Shown here in pieces: positions 1-9,411 of a DNA stretch of 64,000 nucleotides. A program made the translations under genes and the position numbers. Source of the DNA: Acinetobacter sp. XS-4 (lineage in GTDB: Bacteria; Pseudomonadota; Gammaproteobacteria; Pseudomonadales; Moraxellaceae); contig NZ_CP094657.1 in assembly GCF_023920705.1 (NCBI RefSeq), positions 2,914,001-2,978,000 on the forward strand, written 5' to 3'. Every line of letters starts with the position of its first letter. Position 1 is the first letter of the stretch. Under the pieces are notes generated by a model that saw nothing but the letters and a program-made list of their open reading frames with translations, ran no database searches and had not been told where the DNA came from.

Positions 1-398
1 TCATCTTCAATATCGACACGTGTTCCAGCATCAGTATCTGAAACGACAAATCGGGTAAAAGCAAAAGTAAGTGAAAAATAAGTGAGAGCTAAATCTAGTG
101 CTTCACGAATGCTGGCACTACTCATCAGCGCCATACCTAATGGCCCAAATGTTGTGAAATGATAGCGTGTACCTACTTCTAAGCCCAACACTGGTCGGTC
201 TGGAAACTGTGCAACCAAATTATGAATGAGCTGTAATTCCTGTTGCCCTGACACCACCATATTCGGGTCGAGCAACTGCTGTTGACTTAAGCCTGTTCTA
301 TCTAAAATGGTCTGATAAGAAGCGCCTGCTTGTACTGCAAAATCAGCCATTAACCGAACACTATGTATGCTGCGTTCAAATGCCCAAGCGTACGTCAC
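1..398 (-). CDS. AraC-family transcriptional regulator, N-terminal part only
   Basis: The reverse strand is open from the window edge to about 398 and encodes the N-terminal ligand-sensing half of an AraC-type regulator of the Arabinose_bd/VirS/OruR kind; the C-terminal helix-turn-helix half lies outside the window. Visible features are the opening residues MADFAVQAGASYQTILDRTG and a stretch reading GTRYHFTTFGPLGMALMSS, typical of this domain. An in-frame TGA lies just upstream, so the start is a GTG at 396-398, a TTG at 408-410 (with GAGGA just before it), or the first ATG at 348-350. It diverges from the monooxygenase gene at 534 and is the likely regulator of the 534-5584 cluster. Family assignment is by recognition; the inducer is unknown. 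Confidence 0.75.
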   Translation of the reverse strand, partial: MTYAWAFERSIHSVRLMADFAVQAGASYQTILDRTGLSQQQLLDPNMVVSGQQELQLIHNLVAQFPDRPVLGLEVGTRYHFTTFGPLGMALMSSASIREALDLALTYFSLTFAFTRFVVSDTDAGTRVDIED

Positions 399-533
399 TG
401 TACTTCCCAAAATGTCCTCGAATCACAATATTTTGTCCTCATCCATCCTCTAAATCAAGCAAATAAACGTCTATTCTGCATACAGAAAATTGCGATTCTT
501 TCGCCCACTGTTTTTAAGGATTTAGAGCAGCCT

Positions 534-2021
534 ATGTTTAATTCGTCGACTAATTCAAATAAAAATATACGTATCGCCATCATTGGAACTGGCTTTGGAG
601 GTTTAGGTCTTGCAATCCGGCTGAAACAGGCAGGATTCAACCAGTTTACCTTGTTTGAAAAAGCTGCCGATGTCGGTGGTGTCTGGCGTGACAATACTTA
701 TCCGGGTGCTGCATGTGACGTGCCATCACATCTGTACTCTTTTTCTTTTGAACAAGAGCTAGGATGGAAAAAGCGCTACGGAACTTCTCAGGAAATTTAT
801 CAATATTTACGCCACTGTGCTGATAAATATGAAATTCGCCCGCACATTCAATTTAATACTGAAATAGCCAGCGCCGAATTCGATGTATTACAAGGTGTAT
901 GGCACATCCAAAGTACGACTGGTGAACGTTTTGAAGCCGAGTTTTTAGTCGGTGCTGTAGGTCAGCTCAACCGCCCTGCTTATCCAAAACTCAAAGGTAT
1001 TGAAAACTTCAAAGGTAAGGCATTTCACTCAGCGCGTTGGGATCATGACTATGACTTAACTGACAAACGTGTTGCAGTGATTGGTACGGGTGCAAGTGCA
1101 ATTCAATTCGTACCTGAAATTGAAAAACAAGTAGCGCATCTCGATGTTTATCAACGCTCTGCACCTTACGTGATTCCTAAACCTGATCGGGTTTACCAGC
1201 CTTTAGAGAAAAAAGCGTTCCGTAAACTTCCAATTTTGCAAAGTCTGGATCGTGTATTGCAATACGGAAACCATGAAATTCGTTTGCTGGCTTTCACAAC
1301 GTCACTCAATGAAATGCCTTTGGTCGAATATTTATTCCAGCGCCACATTCGTAAAGTCGTCAAAGATGGGAAGTTACGCCACCGTTTAATGCCGGATTAT
1401 CCAATTGGTTGTAAACGTATTTTGATTTCGAATCAGTGGTATGAAGCGCTCACTCAACTTCATGTCGATGTGATTAATACTGGCATTCAAGAAATTACCG
1501 AAAACGGCATTTTAGATACGGAAGGAAATCTGCGTGAAGTCGATACCATTATTTATGGTACAGGCTTTGCCGCAACAGAGTTTATGGCACCAATGCAGAT
1601 TACAGGTCTTGATGGCCGCACCTTAAAAGACACATGGAAAAACGGTGCAGAAGCTTATCTCGGTTTAACTGTTAGCGGCTTTCCAAACTTCTTTATGCTC
1701 TATGGTCCAAACACTAATCTTGGACACAACTCAATTGTTTATATGATTGAAAGCCAAGTGAATTATATTTTAGATGCCCTCCAGACAACCCTACAAAACA
1801 AACTTCTGTTCACCAATGTTCGTGCAGAAGTTCAACATGAGTTTAATCAAAGCATTCAAGAAAAAATGAAAAAAACCGTATGGGCTCAAGGTTGTACCAG
1901 TTGGTATCAGACTGCTGATGGCAAAAATACCAATAACTGGCCAGGTTTTACTCTTGAGTATCGTCAACGTACTCGTCGCTTTGATGTTGAAAACTACACT
2001 CAAGTTTCGACTATTTCTTAA
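534..2021 (+). CDS. FAD-dependent monooxygenase (Baeyer-Villiger/FMO type)
   Basis: This is a 495-residue flavoprotein monooxygenase that probably inserts oxygen into a ketone or oxidises a lipophilic substrate using NADPH and FAD. It opens with an FAD-binding fold (IIGTGFGGLGLAIRL near residue 15), then shows VWRDNTYPGAACDVPSHLYS, characteristic of Baeyer-Villiger/MymA-type enzymes, and a second nucleotide-binding site (VAVIGTGASAIQFVPEI near residue 180). The reading frame extends upstream to 363, but that would run into the divergent regulator; ATG 534 begins a protein matching the family N-terminus. It is the first gene of a set with an SDR, an esterase and a GMC oxidoreductase, all on this strand with short gaps. 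The substrate is unknown; the context suggests a hydrophobic alcohol, ketone or ester. Confidence 0.85.
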   Translation: MFNSSTNSNKNIRIAIIGTGFGGLGLAIRLKQAGFNQFTLFEKAADVGGVWRDNTYPGAACDVPSHLYSFSFEQELGWKKRYGTSQEIYQYLRHCADKYEIRPHIQFNTEIASAEFDVLQGVWHIQSTTGERFEAEFLVGAVGQLNRPAYPKLKGIENFKGKAFHSARWDHDYDLTDKRVAVIGTGASAIQFVPEIEKQVAHLDVYQRSAPYVIPKPDRVYQPLEKKAFRKLPILQSLDRVLQYGNHEIRLLAFTTSLNEMPLVEYLFQRHIRKVVKDGKLRHRLMPDYPIGCKRILISNQWYEALTQLHVDVINTGIQEITENGILDTEGNLREVDTIIYGTGFAATEFMAPMQITGLDGRTLKDTWKNGAEAYLGLTVSGFPNFFMLYGPNTNLGHNSIVYMIESQVNYILDALQTTLQNKLLFTNVRAEVQHEFNQSIQEKMKKTVWAQGCTSWYQTADGKNTNNWPGFTLEYRQRTRRFDVENYTQVSTIS

Positions 2022-2065
2022 ACAAGCTTCACCCTAGGAAATGAGAAAAATAAACGGAGAATTTT

Positions 2066-2920
2066 ATGAAGTCTTTTAAAAACAAAGTTGCAGCTGTGAC
2101 AGGTGCGGGTTCTGGTATTGGACAGGCACTTGCCATTGCACTAGCAAAACAAGGCTGCCATCTAGCACTTTCCGATATCAGTGAAGCCGGATTAGCCAAA
2201 ACAGTCGAACTTTTAGCAGCCTATTCTGTCAAAGTAACCACTCAAAAAGTCGATGTGGCTAAGCGTGATGAAGTGGCAACTTGGGCAAAATCTGTTGTAA
2301 ATGAACATGGCCAAGTTAACCTTATTTTTAATAATGCGGGTGTTGCAATAGGTAGCACGGCTGAAGGTGTAAGCTATGGAGATCTTGAATGGCTCATTGG
2401 TATTAACTTTTGGGGCGTGGTTTATGGCACAAAAGAATTTTTACCTTACTTAAAGCAAAGTGGTGATGGGCATATTATTAATATTTCTAGTATGTTTGGC
2501 TTAACAGCTCAACCGACCCAAAGTGCTTATAACGCCAGTAAATTTGCCGTTCGTGGCTTTACTGAATCATTGCGCCAAGAACTCGATCTACAAAATGCTG
2601 GAGTGAGTGCGACCTGTGTGCATCCGGGTGGTATTCGTACCAATATTGCCAAAGCTGCCCGCATGAATAATAGCGTCCAGTCTTTAGGAATGGATCCTTT
2701 AAAAAGTCAGGATGCTTTCGATAAATTACTTCGCACCCCTGCGGATGATGCAGCTCAACAAATTTTAGAAGCTGTTCGTAAAGACCGTCGCCGCTTATTG
2801 ATCGGAGCCGATGCAAAAGCCGTTGATGTGATCCAGCGTATTCTTCCACAGGGTTATCAAAAGATTTTTGCAACCGCAACTGCCTTGCAAACTCGTCTAC
2901 TCAACAAATCAGCAAAATAA
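2066..2920 (+). CDS. Short-chain dehydrogenase/reductase (SDR)
   Basis: A 284-residue classical SDR, expected to oxidise or reduce an alcohol/ketone pair with NAD(P). The cofactor motif TGAGSGIG is near residue 13, the NAG motif near 92, the catalytic Ser in IINISSMFG, and the Tyr-Lys pair in YNASK near 159. A ribosome site (CGGAG) precedes the ATG. It follows the monooxygenase by 44 bases and probably supplies the ketone to it or processes its product. A SadH-like SDR occupies a comparable place in the mycobacterial mymA operon. The substrate cannot be read from the sequence. Confidence 0.85.
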   Translation: MKSFKNKVAAVTGAGSGIGQALAIALAKQGCHLALSDISEAGLAKTVELLAAYSVKVTTQKVDVAKRDEVATWAKSVVNEHGQVNLIFNNAGVAIGSTAEGVSYGDLEWLIGINFWGVVYGTKEFLPYLKQSGDGHIINISSMFGLTAQPTQSAYNASKFAVRGFTESLRQELDLQNAGVSATCVHPGGIRTNIAKAARMNNSVQSLGMDPLKSQDAFDKLLRTPADDAAQQILEAVRKDRRRLLIGADAKAVDVIQRILPQGYQKIFATATALQTRLLNKSAK

Positions 2921-2927
2921 AAATAGT

Positions 2928-2962
2928 GGTCAGCATACTCTTCATTTTAAGAGATGCTGACC
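2928..2962 (+). other. Intergenic hairpin between SDR and esterase genes
   Basis: GGTCAGCAT and ATGCTGACC form a perfect 9-bp stem, extended inward by CTCTT/AAGAG with one bulged A. No T-run follows, so it is more likely an mRNA stability or partial attenuation element inside the operon than a full terminator. Confidence 0.5.
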
Positions 2963-2992
2963 GTCATTACAGGCTTAGTATGAGTCCTTATT

Positions 2993-3886
2993 ATGAAGCA
3001 GCTTCTTGCATGGACTATCCGTACCACGCTACGTCCAGCTTTATCCCCTAAAACACCACTAAAGTTACAGCGTTTTTGTAGCAATGCAGCCAGTGCTATT
3101 GTGCTGGGGCCACGTGGCTATAAAACAAAAAAACAATCAATTGCTCAAGTACCAACAGTTCATATTCAGCCCAAAATGACTCAATCAGGACTCGGCATCT
3201 TGTATTTGCATGGCGGTGGATATGTGGTGGGTAGCTCAAAAAGTCACACCAAGCTTGCTGCCCAAATCGGACATGTCGCTCAGGCACAAGTCTGGTTACC
3301 TGAATATCGTTTAGCTCCAGAGCACACAAGTCCTGCTGCTATTGAAGATGCCATTGCAGTCTATAAAGCGTTACTTGCCCAAGGACAAGACCCGAAAAAA
3401 CTCGTGATTGCTGGTGACTCTGCTGGAGGTGGGCTAAGTTTAAGTACTGCAATTGCGATACGAAATGCAGGGTTACCCTTGCCCGCGGCTTTAGTTTTAC
3501 TTTCACCTTGGGTTGACTTAAGTCTTTCTGGAAACTCTATGAAAACTCATGCTAATCAAGATGCGATGTTGTCAGAGGACTGGTTAGTTTGGTGTGCAAA
3601 AAACTATTGCGGACAAAAATCGGCAACCGATCCAACCTGTTCGCCACTCTATGCTGACTTAACTGGATTACCACCTGTTTTGATTCATGTGGGTACAGAA
3701 GAGGTTTTATTGGATGATGCAAAACGTCTTGCTGAACAGACTGAAAAGCACAGTATTCCGACAAACTTAAAGGTTTATGACCGAGTCGGACATGTTTTTC
3801 AATTCCACGCAGGTATACTAAAAGAGTCTAATGATTCCATTCAGAACATTGGTCGATTCATCCATAAATATACCGAGTCACTATAA
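2993..3886 (+). CDS. Alpha/beta hydrolase, hormone-sensitive-lipase family (LipR-like esterase)
   Basis: A 297-residue carboxylesterase-type hydrolase. The oxyanion-hole motif HGGG (LYLHGGGYVVG) is near residue 74, the nucleophile elbow GDSAGG near 141, an aspartate in the HVGTEEVLLDDA segment near 240, and the catalytic histidine in RVGHVFQF near 267, the usual HSL order and spacing. It has no clear signal peptide and is probably cytoplasmic. Downstream of a Baeyer-Villiger enzyme, a natural role is hydrolysis of the ester or lactone formed; that is inferred from context. LipR in the mymA operon belongs to the same family. The ribosome site before ATG 2993 is weak. Confidence 0.85.
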   Translation: MKQLLAWTIRTTLRPALSPKTPLKLQRFCSNAASAIVLGPRGYKTKKQSIAQVPTVHIQPKMTQSGLGILYLHGGGYVVGSSKSHTKLAAQIGHVAQAQVWLPEYRLAPEHTSPAAIEDAIAVYKALLAQGQDPKKLVIAGDSAGGGLSLSTAIAIRNAGLPLPAALVLLSPWVDLSLSGNSMKTHANQDAMLSEDWLVWCAKNYCGQKSATDPTCSPLYADLTGLPPVLIHVGTEEVLLDDAKRLAEQTEKHSIPTNLKVYDRVGHVFQFHAGILKESNDSIQNIGRFIHKYTESL

Positions 3887-3913
3887 AAATATCGCCAGAC
3901 AGGAGTCCTCGGC

Positions 3914-5584
3914 ATGACAACAAACAATTATGACTATGATTATCTCATTATTGGTTCAGGCTTTGGTGGTAGTGTTTCTGCTTGCCGTCTAACCGAAAAA
4001 GGCTACTCAGTTGCTGTAATGGAAATGGGGCGACGCTGGAAAGCTGAAGATTTTGCCAAAAACAACTGGAATACCCGCCGCTGGGTTTGGCGACCTGGTA
4101 TGAAGTTATTCGGCTATTTCAATATGCGTTTTTTCCGTCATGTCACCATTATTTGTGGTAATGCCGTGGGTGGTGGTTCCATTACCTACGCCAACACTCT
4201 ACTCGTCCCACCTGAACATATTTGGGATGAAGGCACATGGGCGGATGCTGCGGACTGGAAAAGTGAAATGCCGCAACACTATGCTGAAGCAGAACGCATG
4301 CTTGGGGTGACTGATAATAAAATCTTTGGACCTGCCGACCTGATGCTTAAAAAAATGGGCGACGCAGTTGGAGTTGGGCACACGTTTAAACCAACTCGTG
4401 TTGCAACCTTCTTCCCACCAGAAGGTGAAGAAGGCGGTAAAACCTATCCTGACCCATATTTCAATGGCGAAGGTCCAGATCGTGCAACCTGCACCGCATG
4501 TGGCGGCTGTATGACGGGTTGCAAACACAACGCAAAAAATACCTTAGATAAAAATTATTTATACTTTGCCGAAAAAAAAGGCGCCAAGGTTTACGAAGAA
4601 ACCAAAGTTGTTGACGTTAAACCACTCAATGGTAAAGCAGATGGCAGCGATGGTTATGAAGTCACGACTGAATGTTCAAGCTCATGGTTTAACAAACAGC
4701 GCCGTACTTGGCGTGTTCGAAATGTGATTTTCTCGGCATCATCTTTGGGTACTCAAGAGATGTTGTTCCGCTTAAAACAGTCTGGTTCTCTGCCAAATGT
4801 TTCTGATGATTTGGGTAATCGGGTACGTACCAATGCCGAGTCGATTTTAGGTGTGCGCTTTTTTGGTAAAGATGTCGACATGAGTAAGGGTGTTGCCATT
4901 GGTTCAAGTATTTACATTGACCATGACACTCACATTGAAGCGACTCGCTATCAAAATGGTTCCGATGCAATGGGCCTGATGTGTACATACATGGCAAAAG
5001 GTAAACCGGGTTGGACGCGTATTTTCTTCTGGTTATGGGCACTCATCTGCCATCCATTTATTTTTCTACGCATGAGTAATCCAGTTGGTTTTGCACGACA
5101 AACTTTAATTTTCTTAGTGATGCAAACTGCCGATGCTTCAATTAACATGCGTTTGAAACGTAATTGGTTTTGGCCTTTTGGTAAGGTGTTATCGAGCGAA
5201 GGGAAAAAGCTACCGGTTTATATTCCACAGGCCAATACCTTTACTGAAAAAGTTGCCAAAATGTTTAATGGCCATCCAATGACAACCATTACCGAAATTT
5301 TATTTAACGTGCCTTTTACAGCCCACTGTATGGGTGGTTGTGCAATTTCCTCAAGCCCAGAACGTGGCGTGGTAGATGGACAAAACCGTGTCTTTAACTA
5401 TAAAAACTTATACGTTGTAGATGGCTCAATGTTAGGTGCCAATTTGGGCGTTAACCCAAGTCTTACCATTACAGCTTTAGCAGAACGTGCAATGTCGTAT
5501 ATTCCAGCTAAGCATACTTTGGATGAGCAACAAGACCATAGAGCAGATACAGAAAACGCAGAGATCACGAAAGCATCGGCTTAA
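3914..5584 (+). CDS. GMC oxidoreductase, cholesterol-oxidase-like
   Basis: A 556-residue flavin enzyme of the glucose-methanol-choline family. The FAD-binding GSGFGGSVSA is near residue 16, a cysteine-rich stretch CTACGGCMTGC near 194, and the C-terminal GMC signature with GANLGVNPSLT near 520, where the conserved Asn belongs to the active site. It resembles the large cholesterol-oxidase-like members that oxidise hydrophobic alcohols, but the true substrate is unknown. AGGAG precedes the ATG, and the gene starts 27 bases after the esterase. It closes the four-gene cluster and is followed by a strong terminator. Confidence 0.85.
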   Translation: MTTNNYDYDYLIIGSGFGGSVSACRLTEKGYSVAVMEMGRRWKAEDFAKNNWNTRRWVWRPGMKLFGYFNMRFFRHVTIICGNAVGGGSITYANTLLVPPEHIWDEGTWADAADWKSEMPQHYAEAERMLGVTDNKIFGPADLMLKKMGDAVGVGHTFKPTRVATFFPPEGEEGGKTYPDPYFNGEGPDRATCTACGGCMTGCKHNAKNTLDKNYLYFAEKKGAKVYEETKVVDVKPLNGKADGSDGYEVTTECSSSWFNKQRRTWRVRNVIFSASSLGTQEMLFRLKQSGSLPNVSDDLGNRVRTNAESILGVRFFGKDVDMSKGVAIGSSIYIDHDTHIEATRYQNGSDAMGLMCTYMAKGKPGWTRIFFWLWALICHPFIFLRMSNPVGFARQTLIFLVMQTADASINMRLKRNWFWPFGKVLSSEGKKLPVYIPQANTFTEKVAKMFNGHPMTTITEILFNVPFTAHCMGGCAISSSPERGVVDGQNRVFNYKNLYVVDGSMLGANLGVNPSLTITALAERAMSYIPAKHTLDEQQDHRADTENAEITKASA

Positions 5585-5601
5585 GATAGAAATTTGTTTT
5601 A

Positions 5602-5636
5602 TAAAAAAAGCCTATTTTTAAATAGGCTTTTTTTAT
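5602..5636. terminator. Bidirectional intrinsic terminator
   Basis: AAAAAAGCCTATTT and AAATAGGCTTTTTT form a stem with A-run and T-run on either side. It serves the GMC gene on the plus strand and the converging OsmC-YcaO gene on the minus strand. Confidence 0.85.
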
Positions 5637-5649
5637 TTCGTTTTTTAAA

Positions 5650-7848
5650 TTACATCGCTACGGCTTTAGCACGAGCTGCATGCAATTTTTTATAGCTCTC
5701 GATCAGACGTAAATGGCGATCAAGTCCTTCTAATTTCATGCTTGTTGGTGTTAAGCCATAGAAACGAACACTACCATCAACAGAACCTAATACTGCATCC
5801 ATTCGTGTATCACCAAACATACGGCGGAAGTTAATTAGATAGTCTTCAAGCTCTAGCTCTTCATCTAACATCACTTCAAGCACCACGTTCATGCACTGAT
5901 AGAACAAGCCACGCTCAACAGTGTTGGTGTTATATTGCAAGTAAGTTTCGACAAGCTCTTTTGCTTCTTCAAATTGTTGTAAAGCAACATAAATCAGCAA
6001 TTTCAACTCTAAAATTGTGAGCTGTCCCCAAACTGTATTGTCATCAAATTCGATGCCAATGAGTGTGGTGATTTCAGTGTAATCATCTAGCTCACATTCC
6101 TCTAAGCGCTCAACCAACGCCTCAAGCTGTTCATCATCCAAACGATGCAGATTTAGAATATCTTCACGGAATGAAAGTGCCTTATTGGTATTGTCCCAAA
6201 TCAAATCTTCAACCAGATAAATTTCTGAATAATCTGGTACTAAAATACGGCAAGCAGTCGCACCTAAATGCTCATAGACTGCCATATACACTTCTTTGCC
6301 CATCTCTTCGAGAATACCGAACAATGTTGCAGCTTCTTCTGCATTCGACTCTTCGCCTTCTCCAGAAAAATCCCACTCAACAAAGTCATAGTCAGATTTA
6401 GAGCTAAAGAAGCGCCAAGAGACCAAACCGCTTGAGTCAATAAAGTGCTCAACAAAGTTGTTCGGTTCAGTAACCGCATTACTTTGGAAAGTCGGTTGTG
6501 GTAAATCATTTAAGCCTTCAAAACTACGGCCTTGAAGCAATTCAGTCAGACTACGTTCCAACGCAACTTCAAAACTTGGGTGTGCACCGAAAGATGCAAA
6601 CACCCCACCCGTACGCGGGTTCATTAAAGTTACACACATTACAGGGAACTGACCGCCTAACGATGCATCTTTAACTAATACAGGGAAACCTTGCTCTTCT
6701 AAACCTTTAATACCAGCAACAATACTTGGGTATTTTGCTAATACGTCTTCTGGAACATCTGGAAGTGCAATTTCACCTTCTAAAATTTCACGTTTAACAG
6801 CGCGTTCAAAAATTTCTGACAAGCATTGAACTTGGGCTTCTTCTAAAGTGTTGCCTGCACTCATACCATTACTTAAGTACAAGTTTTCAATTAAATTTGA
6901 TGGAAAATAAACAACTTCTTCATCAGACTGGCGCACAAAAGGTAACGAGCAAATGCCGCGCTCTACGTTGCCTGAGTTGGTGTCATATAAATGTGTACCA
7001 AGTAACTCATCATCTGGGTTGTAAATCTCAAGACAGTATTCATCTAAAATTTCCTTAGGTAATTCACCATTTGGACCCGGTTTAAACCATTTTTCATCTG
7101 GATAATGCACAAATTCAGCATTGGCAATCTCTTCACCCCAGAACTGGTCATTATAGAAGAAGTTACAGTTTAAACGTTCAATAAACTCGCCTAATGCAGA
7201 CGCTAAAGCACTTTCTTTAGTTGCACCTTTACCGTTGGTAAAACACATCGGAGACTGTGCATCACGAATGTGTAATGACCATACATTTGGAACAATATTA
7301 CGCCAAGATGCGATTTCAATCTTCATGCCCAAATTTGCCAAAATGGCAGACATATTAGCAATGGTTTCTTCTAATGGCAGGTCTTTACCTTGAATAAAAG
7401 TATGGCTTTCTGAAGTTAAGCTTGGCAATAACAATGCTTGTGCATCTGCATCGATACTTTCAACTTCTTCAATAATAAATTCGGGACCCGTTTGAATCAC
7501 TTTTTTAACAGTACAACGGTCAATCGAACGTAAAATTCCTTGGCGATCTTTCTCTGAAATATCGGCTGGTAATTCAATTTGAATTTTAAAGGTTTGTTTG
7601 TAGCGGTTTTCAGGATCAACAATATTATTTTGCGATAAACGAATGTTATCGGTTGGGATATCTCGAGCTGCACAATACACTTTTACAAAGTACGCTGCAC
7701 ACAATGCTGACGATGCTAAAAAATAGTCAAATGGGCCCGGTGCCGAACCATCACCCTTGTAGCGAATTGGTTGATCGGCAATTACCGTAAAGTCATCGAA
7801 CTTAGCTTCCTGTCGAAGATTGTCGAGATAATTAACCTTGATTTCCAT
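5650..7848 (-). CDS. ycaO: OsmC-YcaO fusion protein
   Basis: A 732-residue protein with two parts. Residues 1-135 look like an OsmC/Ohr-type domain (opening QEAKFDDFTVIADQP, with C51 in SSALCAAYFVKVYC). From about 150 on it is co-linear with Escherichia coli YcaO: HTFIQGKDLPLEETIA, then CFTNGKGATKESALASALGE and the core NGMSAGNTLEEAQVQCLSE, ending in the helical C-terminal extension. YcaO domains activate amide backbones with ATP; E. coli YcaO is linked to RimO-dependent methylthiolation of ribosomal protein S12. E. coli YcaO is about 586 residues and lacks the OsmC part. A ribosome site (AGGTG) precedes the ATG. It stands alone between two terminator-like hairpins. Confidence 0.85.
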   Translation of the reverse strand: MEIKVNYLDNLRQEAKFDDFTVIADQPIRYKGDGSAPGPFDYFLASSALCAAYFVKVYCAARDIPTDNIRLSQNNIVDPENRYKQTFKIQIELPADISEKDRQGILRSIDRCTVKKVIQTGPEFIIEEVESIDADAQALLLPSLTSESHTFIQGKDLPLEETIANMSAILANLGMKIEIASWRNIVPNVWSLHIRDAQSPMCFTNGKGATKESALASALGEFIERLNCNFFYNDQFWGEEIANAEFVHYPDEKWFKPGPNGELPKEILDEYCLEIYNPDDELLGTHLYDTNSGNVERGICSLPFVRQSDEEVVYFPSNLIENLYLSNGMSAGNTLEEAQVQCLSEIFERAVKREILEGEIALPDVPEDVLAKYPSIVAGIKGLEEQGFPVLVKDASLGGQFPVMCVTLMNPRTGGVFASFGAHPSFEVALERSLTELLQGRSFEGLNDLPQPTFQSNAVTEPNNFVEHFIDSSGLVSWRFFSSKSDYDFVEWDFSGEGEESNAEEAATLFGILEEMGKEVYMAVYEHLGATACRILVPDYSEIYLVEDLIWDNTNKALSFREDILNLHRLDDEQLEALVERLEECELDDYTEITTLIGIEFDDNTVWGQLTILELKLLIYVALQQFEEAKELVETYLQYNTNTVERGLFYQCMNVVLEVMLDEELELEDYLINFRRMFGDTRMDAVLGSVDGSVRFYGLTPTSMKLEGLDRHLRLIESYKKLHAARAKAVAM

Positions 7849-8038
7849 GCTGGCACCTAAATATTTTTATGTGTCAGCACAGACACATAAAATTCTAAAT
7901 ATTGAAAAATAAGCCGAATCACAGCTAAGAAATTGACTTAAAAAATGAGAGATTAAAGCCATGTGTTTAATGAACGACTCAATTGGCTTTAATAAGATTG
8001 GCGGTATTATAGAGGGATTTTGTGCAGTTGATAACTAA

Positions 8039-8071
8039 AGTTAAAACATTGCTGCTCACAATGTTTTAACT
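8039..8071. terminator. Strong hairpin between porin and ycaO genes
   Basis: AGTTAAAACATTG and CAATGTTTTAACT form a perfect 13-bp stem with a 7-base loop, just beyond the 3' end of the porin gene on the minus strand. The T-rich tail is on the plus strand side only, so it may stop the porin transcript mainly through the stem. Confidence 0.6.
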
Positions 8072-8099
8072 CGTTTTTAATTTACTTAAATATTGAGCG

Positions 8100-9380
8100 T
8101 TAAAACTTAAAGGTGTAATCGACATTCAACCGAGTTTCATTTGCCGAATGGAATGTCATATTGGTAGGCATGTCATTGCGATAGTGAGAAAAACGAGCTC
8201 GCATTCCCAAACCTTTTAACTTACCTTCAGGAATTTTATAGCCCAAATCAAATTCCATCGACTCTTCTTTAAAACGTTGGTCGCCATATTGCAATAAATC
8301 AATATCTTCACCTTTTGCGTAGCGAGTCATAAAGCGTAGTCCATTTAATGAAACATCACCTACCCGCGCATTTTTAAAGTCATACTCATAACGAATCGAA
8401 TAGACTTTTTCGTCTTTATTTGAATAGTCCGAACTCATAAAATCAAGCACAACCGGACTTTCAGTTCCCGACAAAAATGGCAGACCAGTTGAACCAAAAG
8501 CCTGCATGTAGCCCAAAGAAACCGTATGATTTTGATAGTTCAAACCAAACAGGCCACTAATATGGCGGTTATCGACCTCTCCTATTTTTTTGCTTCCAGT
8601 TTCTTCACTATTAAAGAAACGCACATCACTTAAAAAATCAAGCTGATCATTTAAAGGTTGTTTTCCGTTAAAGCCCAAAAATTGTTGCTGGTAAATGTCT
8701 TTCAGTTCAGCATGGTAAGCTCGTAGACGATAGTCCTTTAACTGATAGCTTCCACCTAATGTATAAAAAGAATCAGTAGTTGCCGCTTTGTCAAAACGAT
8801 GGTTAATATTGTCCGTTCCAACATCGGTATAACGAATCGAATCACGTTGACGAACTTCGTCGACATAAAAGCCTTCAAGTTGAAGGTTTGGAATTTCATT
8901 TGAAACAAAGTGGATACCGCGGTAAGTCTGAGGGAACAAACGCGCTGGCGATGAAAATATGGTTGGTAATTGTGGAACTAGATCACCCACAAAAAGCTCA
9001 TTTTTTCTAAATTTGGCCTTCCCAGTAATACCTATTTTTCCATAATAATCGTCACGTGAGTTATCAGTATTAACTAGAAGCAAGCCACTACGTGCATAGT
9101 CATCAGCACGGCTCCCCATCAGGTTAAAACCTGCCATTGCCAGTACATCGACACCAAACCCAACTGTTCCTTCGGTATAACCAGACTGGCCTTTAAAAAT
9201 TAGACCCTGCGCCCAATCTCTGGCTGCTGTATAGGGATATGGATCTTTTTTATAGTCTCGGTCAAAGTAAAAATTACGTAGTGTCAGCTCAGCTTTACTG
9301 TCTGCAATAAACTCGGCATGCACAATTTGACTAAATAATGGGCACAAGCATACCCCCACCCACAATGGTGTATTTTTCAT
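8100..9380 (-). CDS. vanP: OprD-family outer-membrane porin, VanP-like
   Basis: A 426-residue OprD/OccD-type beta-barrel channel for small carboxylates. It has an N-terminal signal peptide ending near VHA, the OprD opening ELTLRNFYFDRDY right after cleavage, alternating strand patterns throughout, and a C-terminal aromatic residue (NVDYTFKF) for BAM recognition. It lies 31 bases after the aromatic-acid symporter and is probably co-transcribed with it. With vanA/vanB next door it most likely brings vanillate into the periplasm. The name vanP follows the Acinetobacter vanK-vanP arrangement as I remember it. A related porin sits in the hca operon (21800-23050) and shares the opening motif. Confidence 0.8.
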   Translation of the reverse strand: MKNTPLWVGVCLCPLFSQIVHAEFIADSKAELTLRNFYFDRDYKKDPYPYTAARDWAQGLIFKGQSGYTEGTVGFGVDVLAMAGFNLMGSRADDYARSGLLLVNTDNSRDDYYGKIGITGKAKFRKNELFVGDLVPQLPTIFSSPARLFPQTYRGIHFVSNEIPNLQLEGFYVDEVRQRDSIRYTDVGTDNINHRFDKAATTDSFYTLGGSYQLKDYRLRAYHAELKDIYQQQFLGFNGKQPLNDQLDFLSDVRFFNSEETGSKKIGEVDNRHISGLFGLNYQNHTVSLGYMQAFGSTGLPFLSGTESPVVLDFMSSDYSNKDEKVYSIRYEYDFKNARVGDVSLNGLRFMTRYAKGEDIDLLQYGDQRFKEESMEFDLGYKIPEGKLKGLGMRARFSHYRNDMPTNMTFHSANETRLNVDYTFKF

Positions 9381-9411
9381 TTTTTATCTCAACTATTTAA
9401 TTTTTAATGGA

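Noticed and set aside
363..533. Upstream extension of the monooxygenase frame
   Set aside because: It overlaps the start region of the divergent AraC gene, has no ribosome site, and the family N-terminus begins at ATG 534.
4199..4528. Antisense open frame within the GMC gene
   Set aside because: It is a shadow of a strongly coding gene on the opposite strand, with no recognisable protein text.
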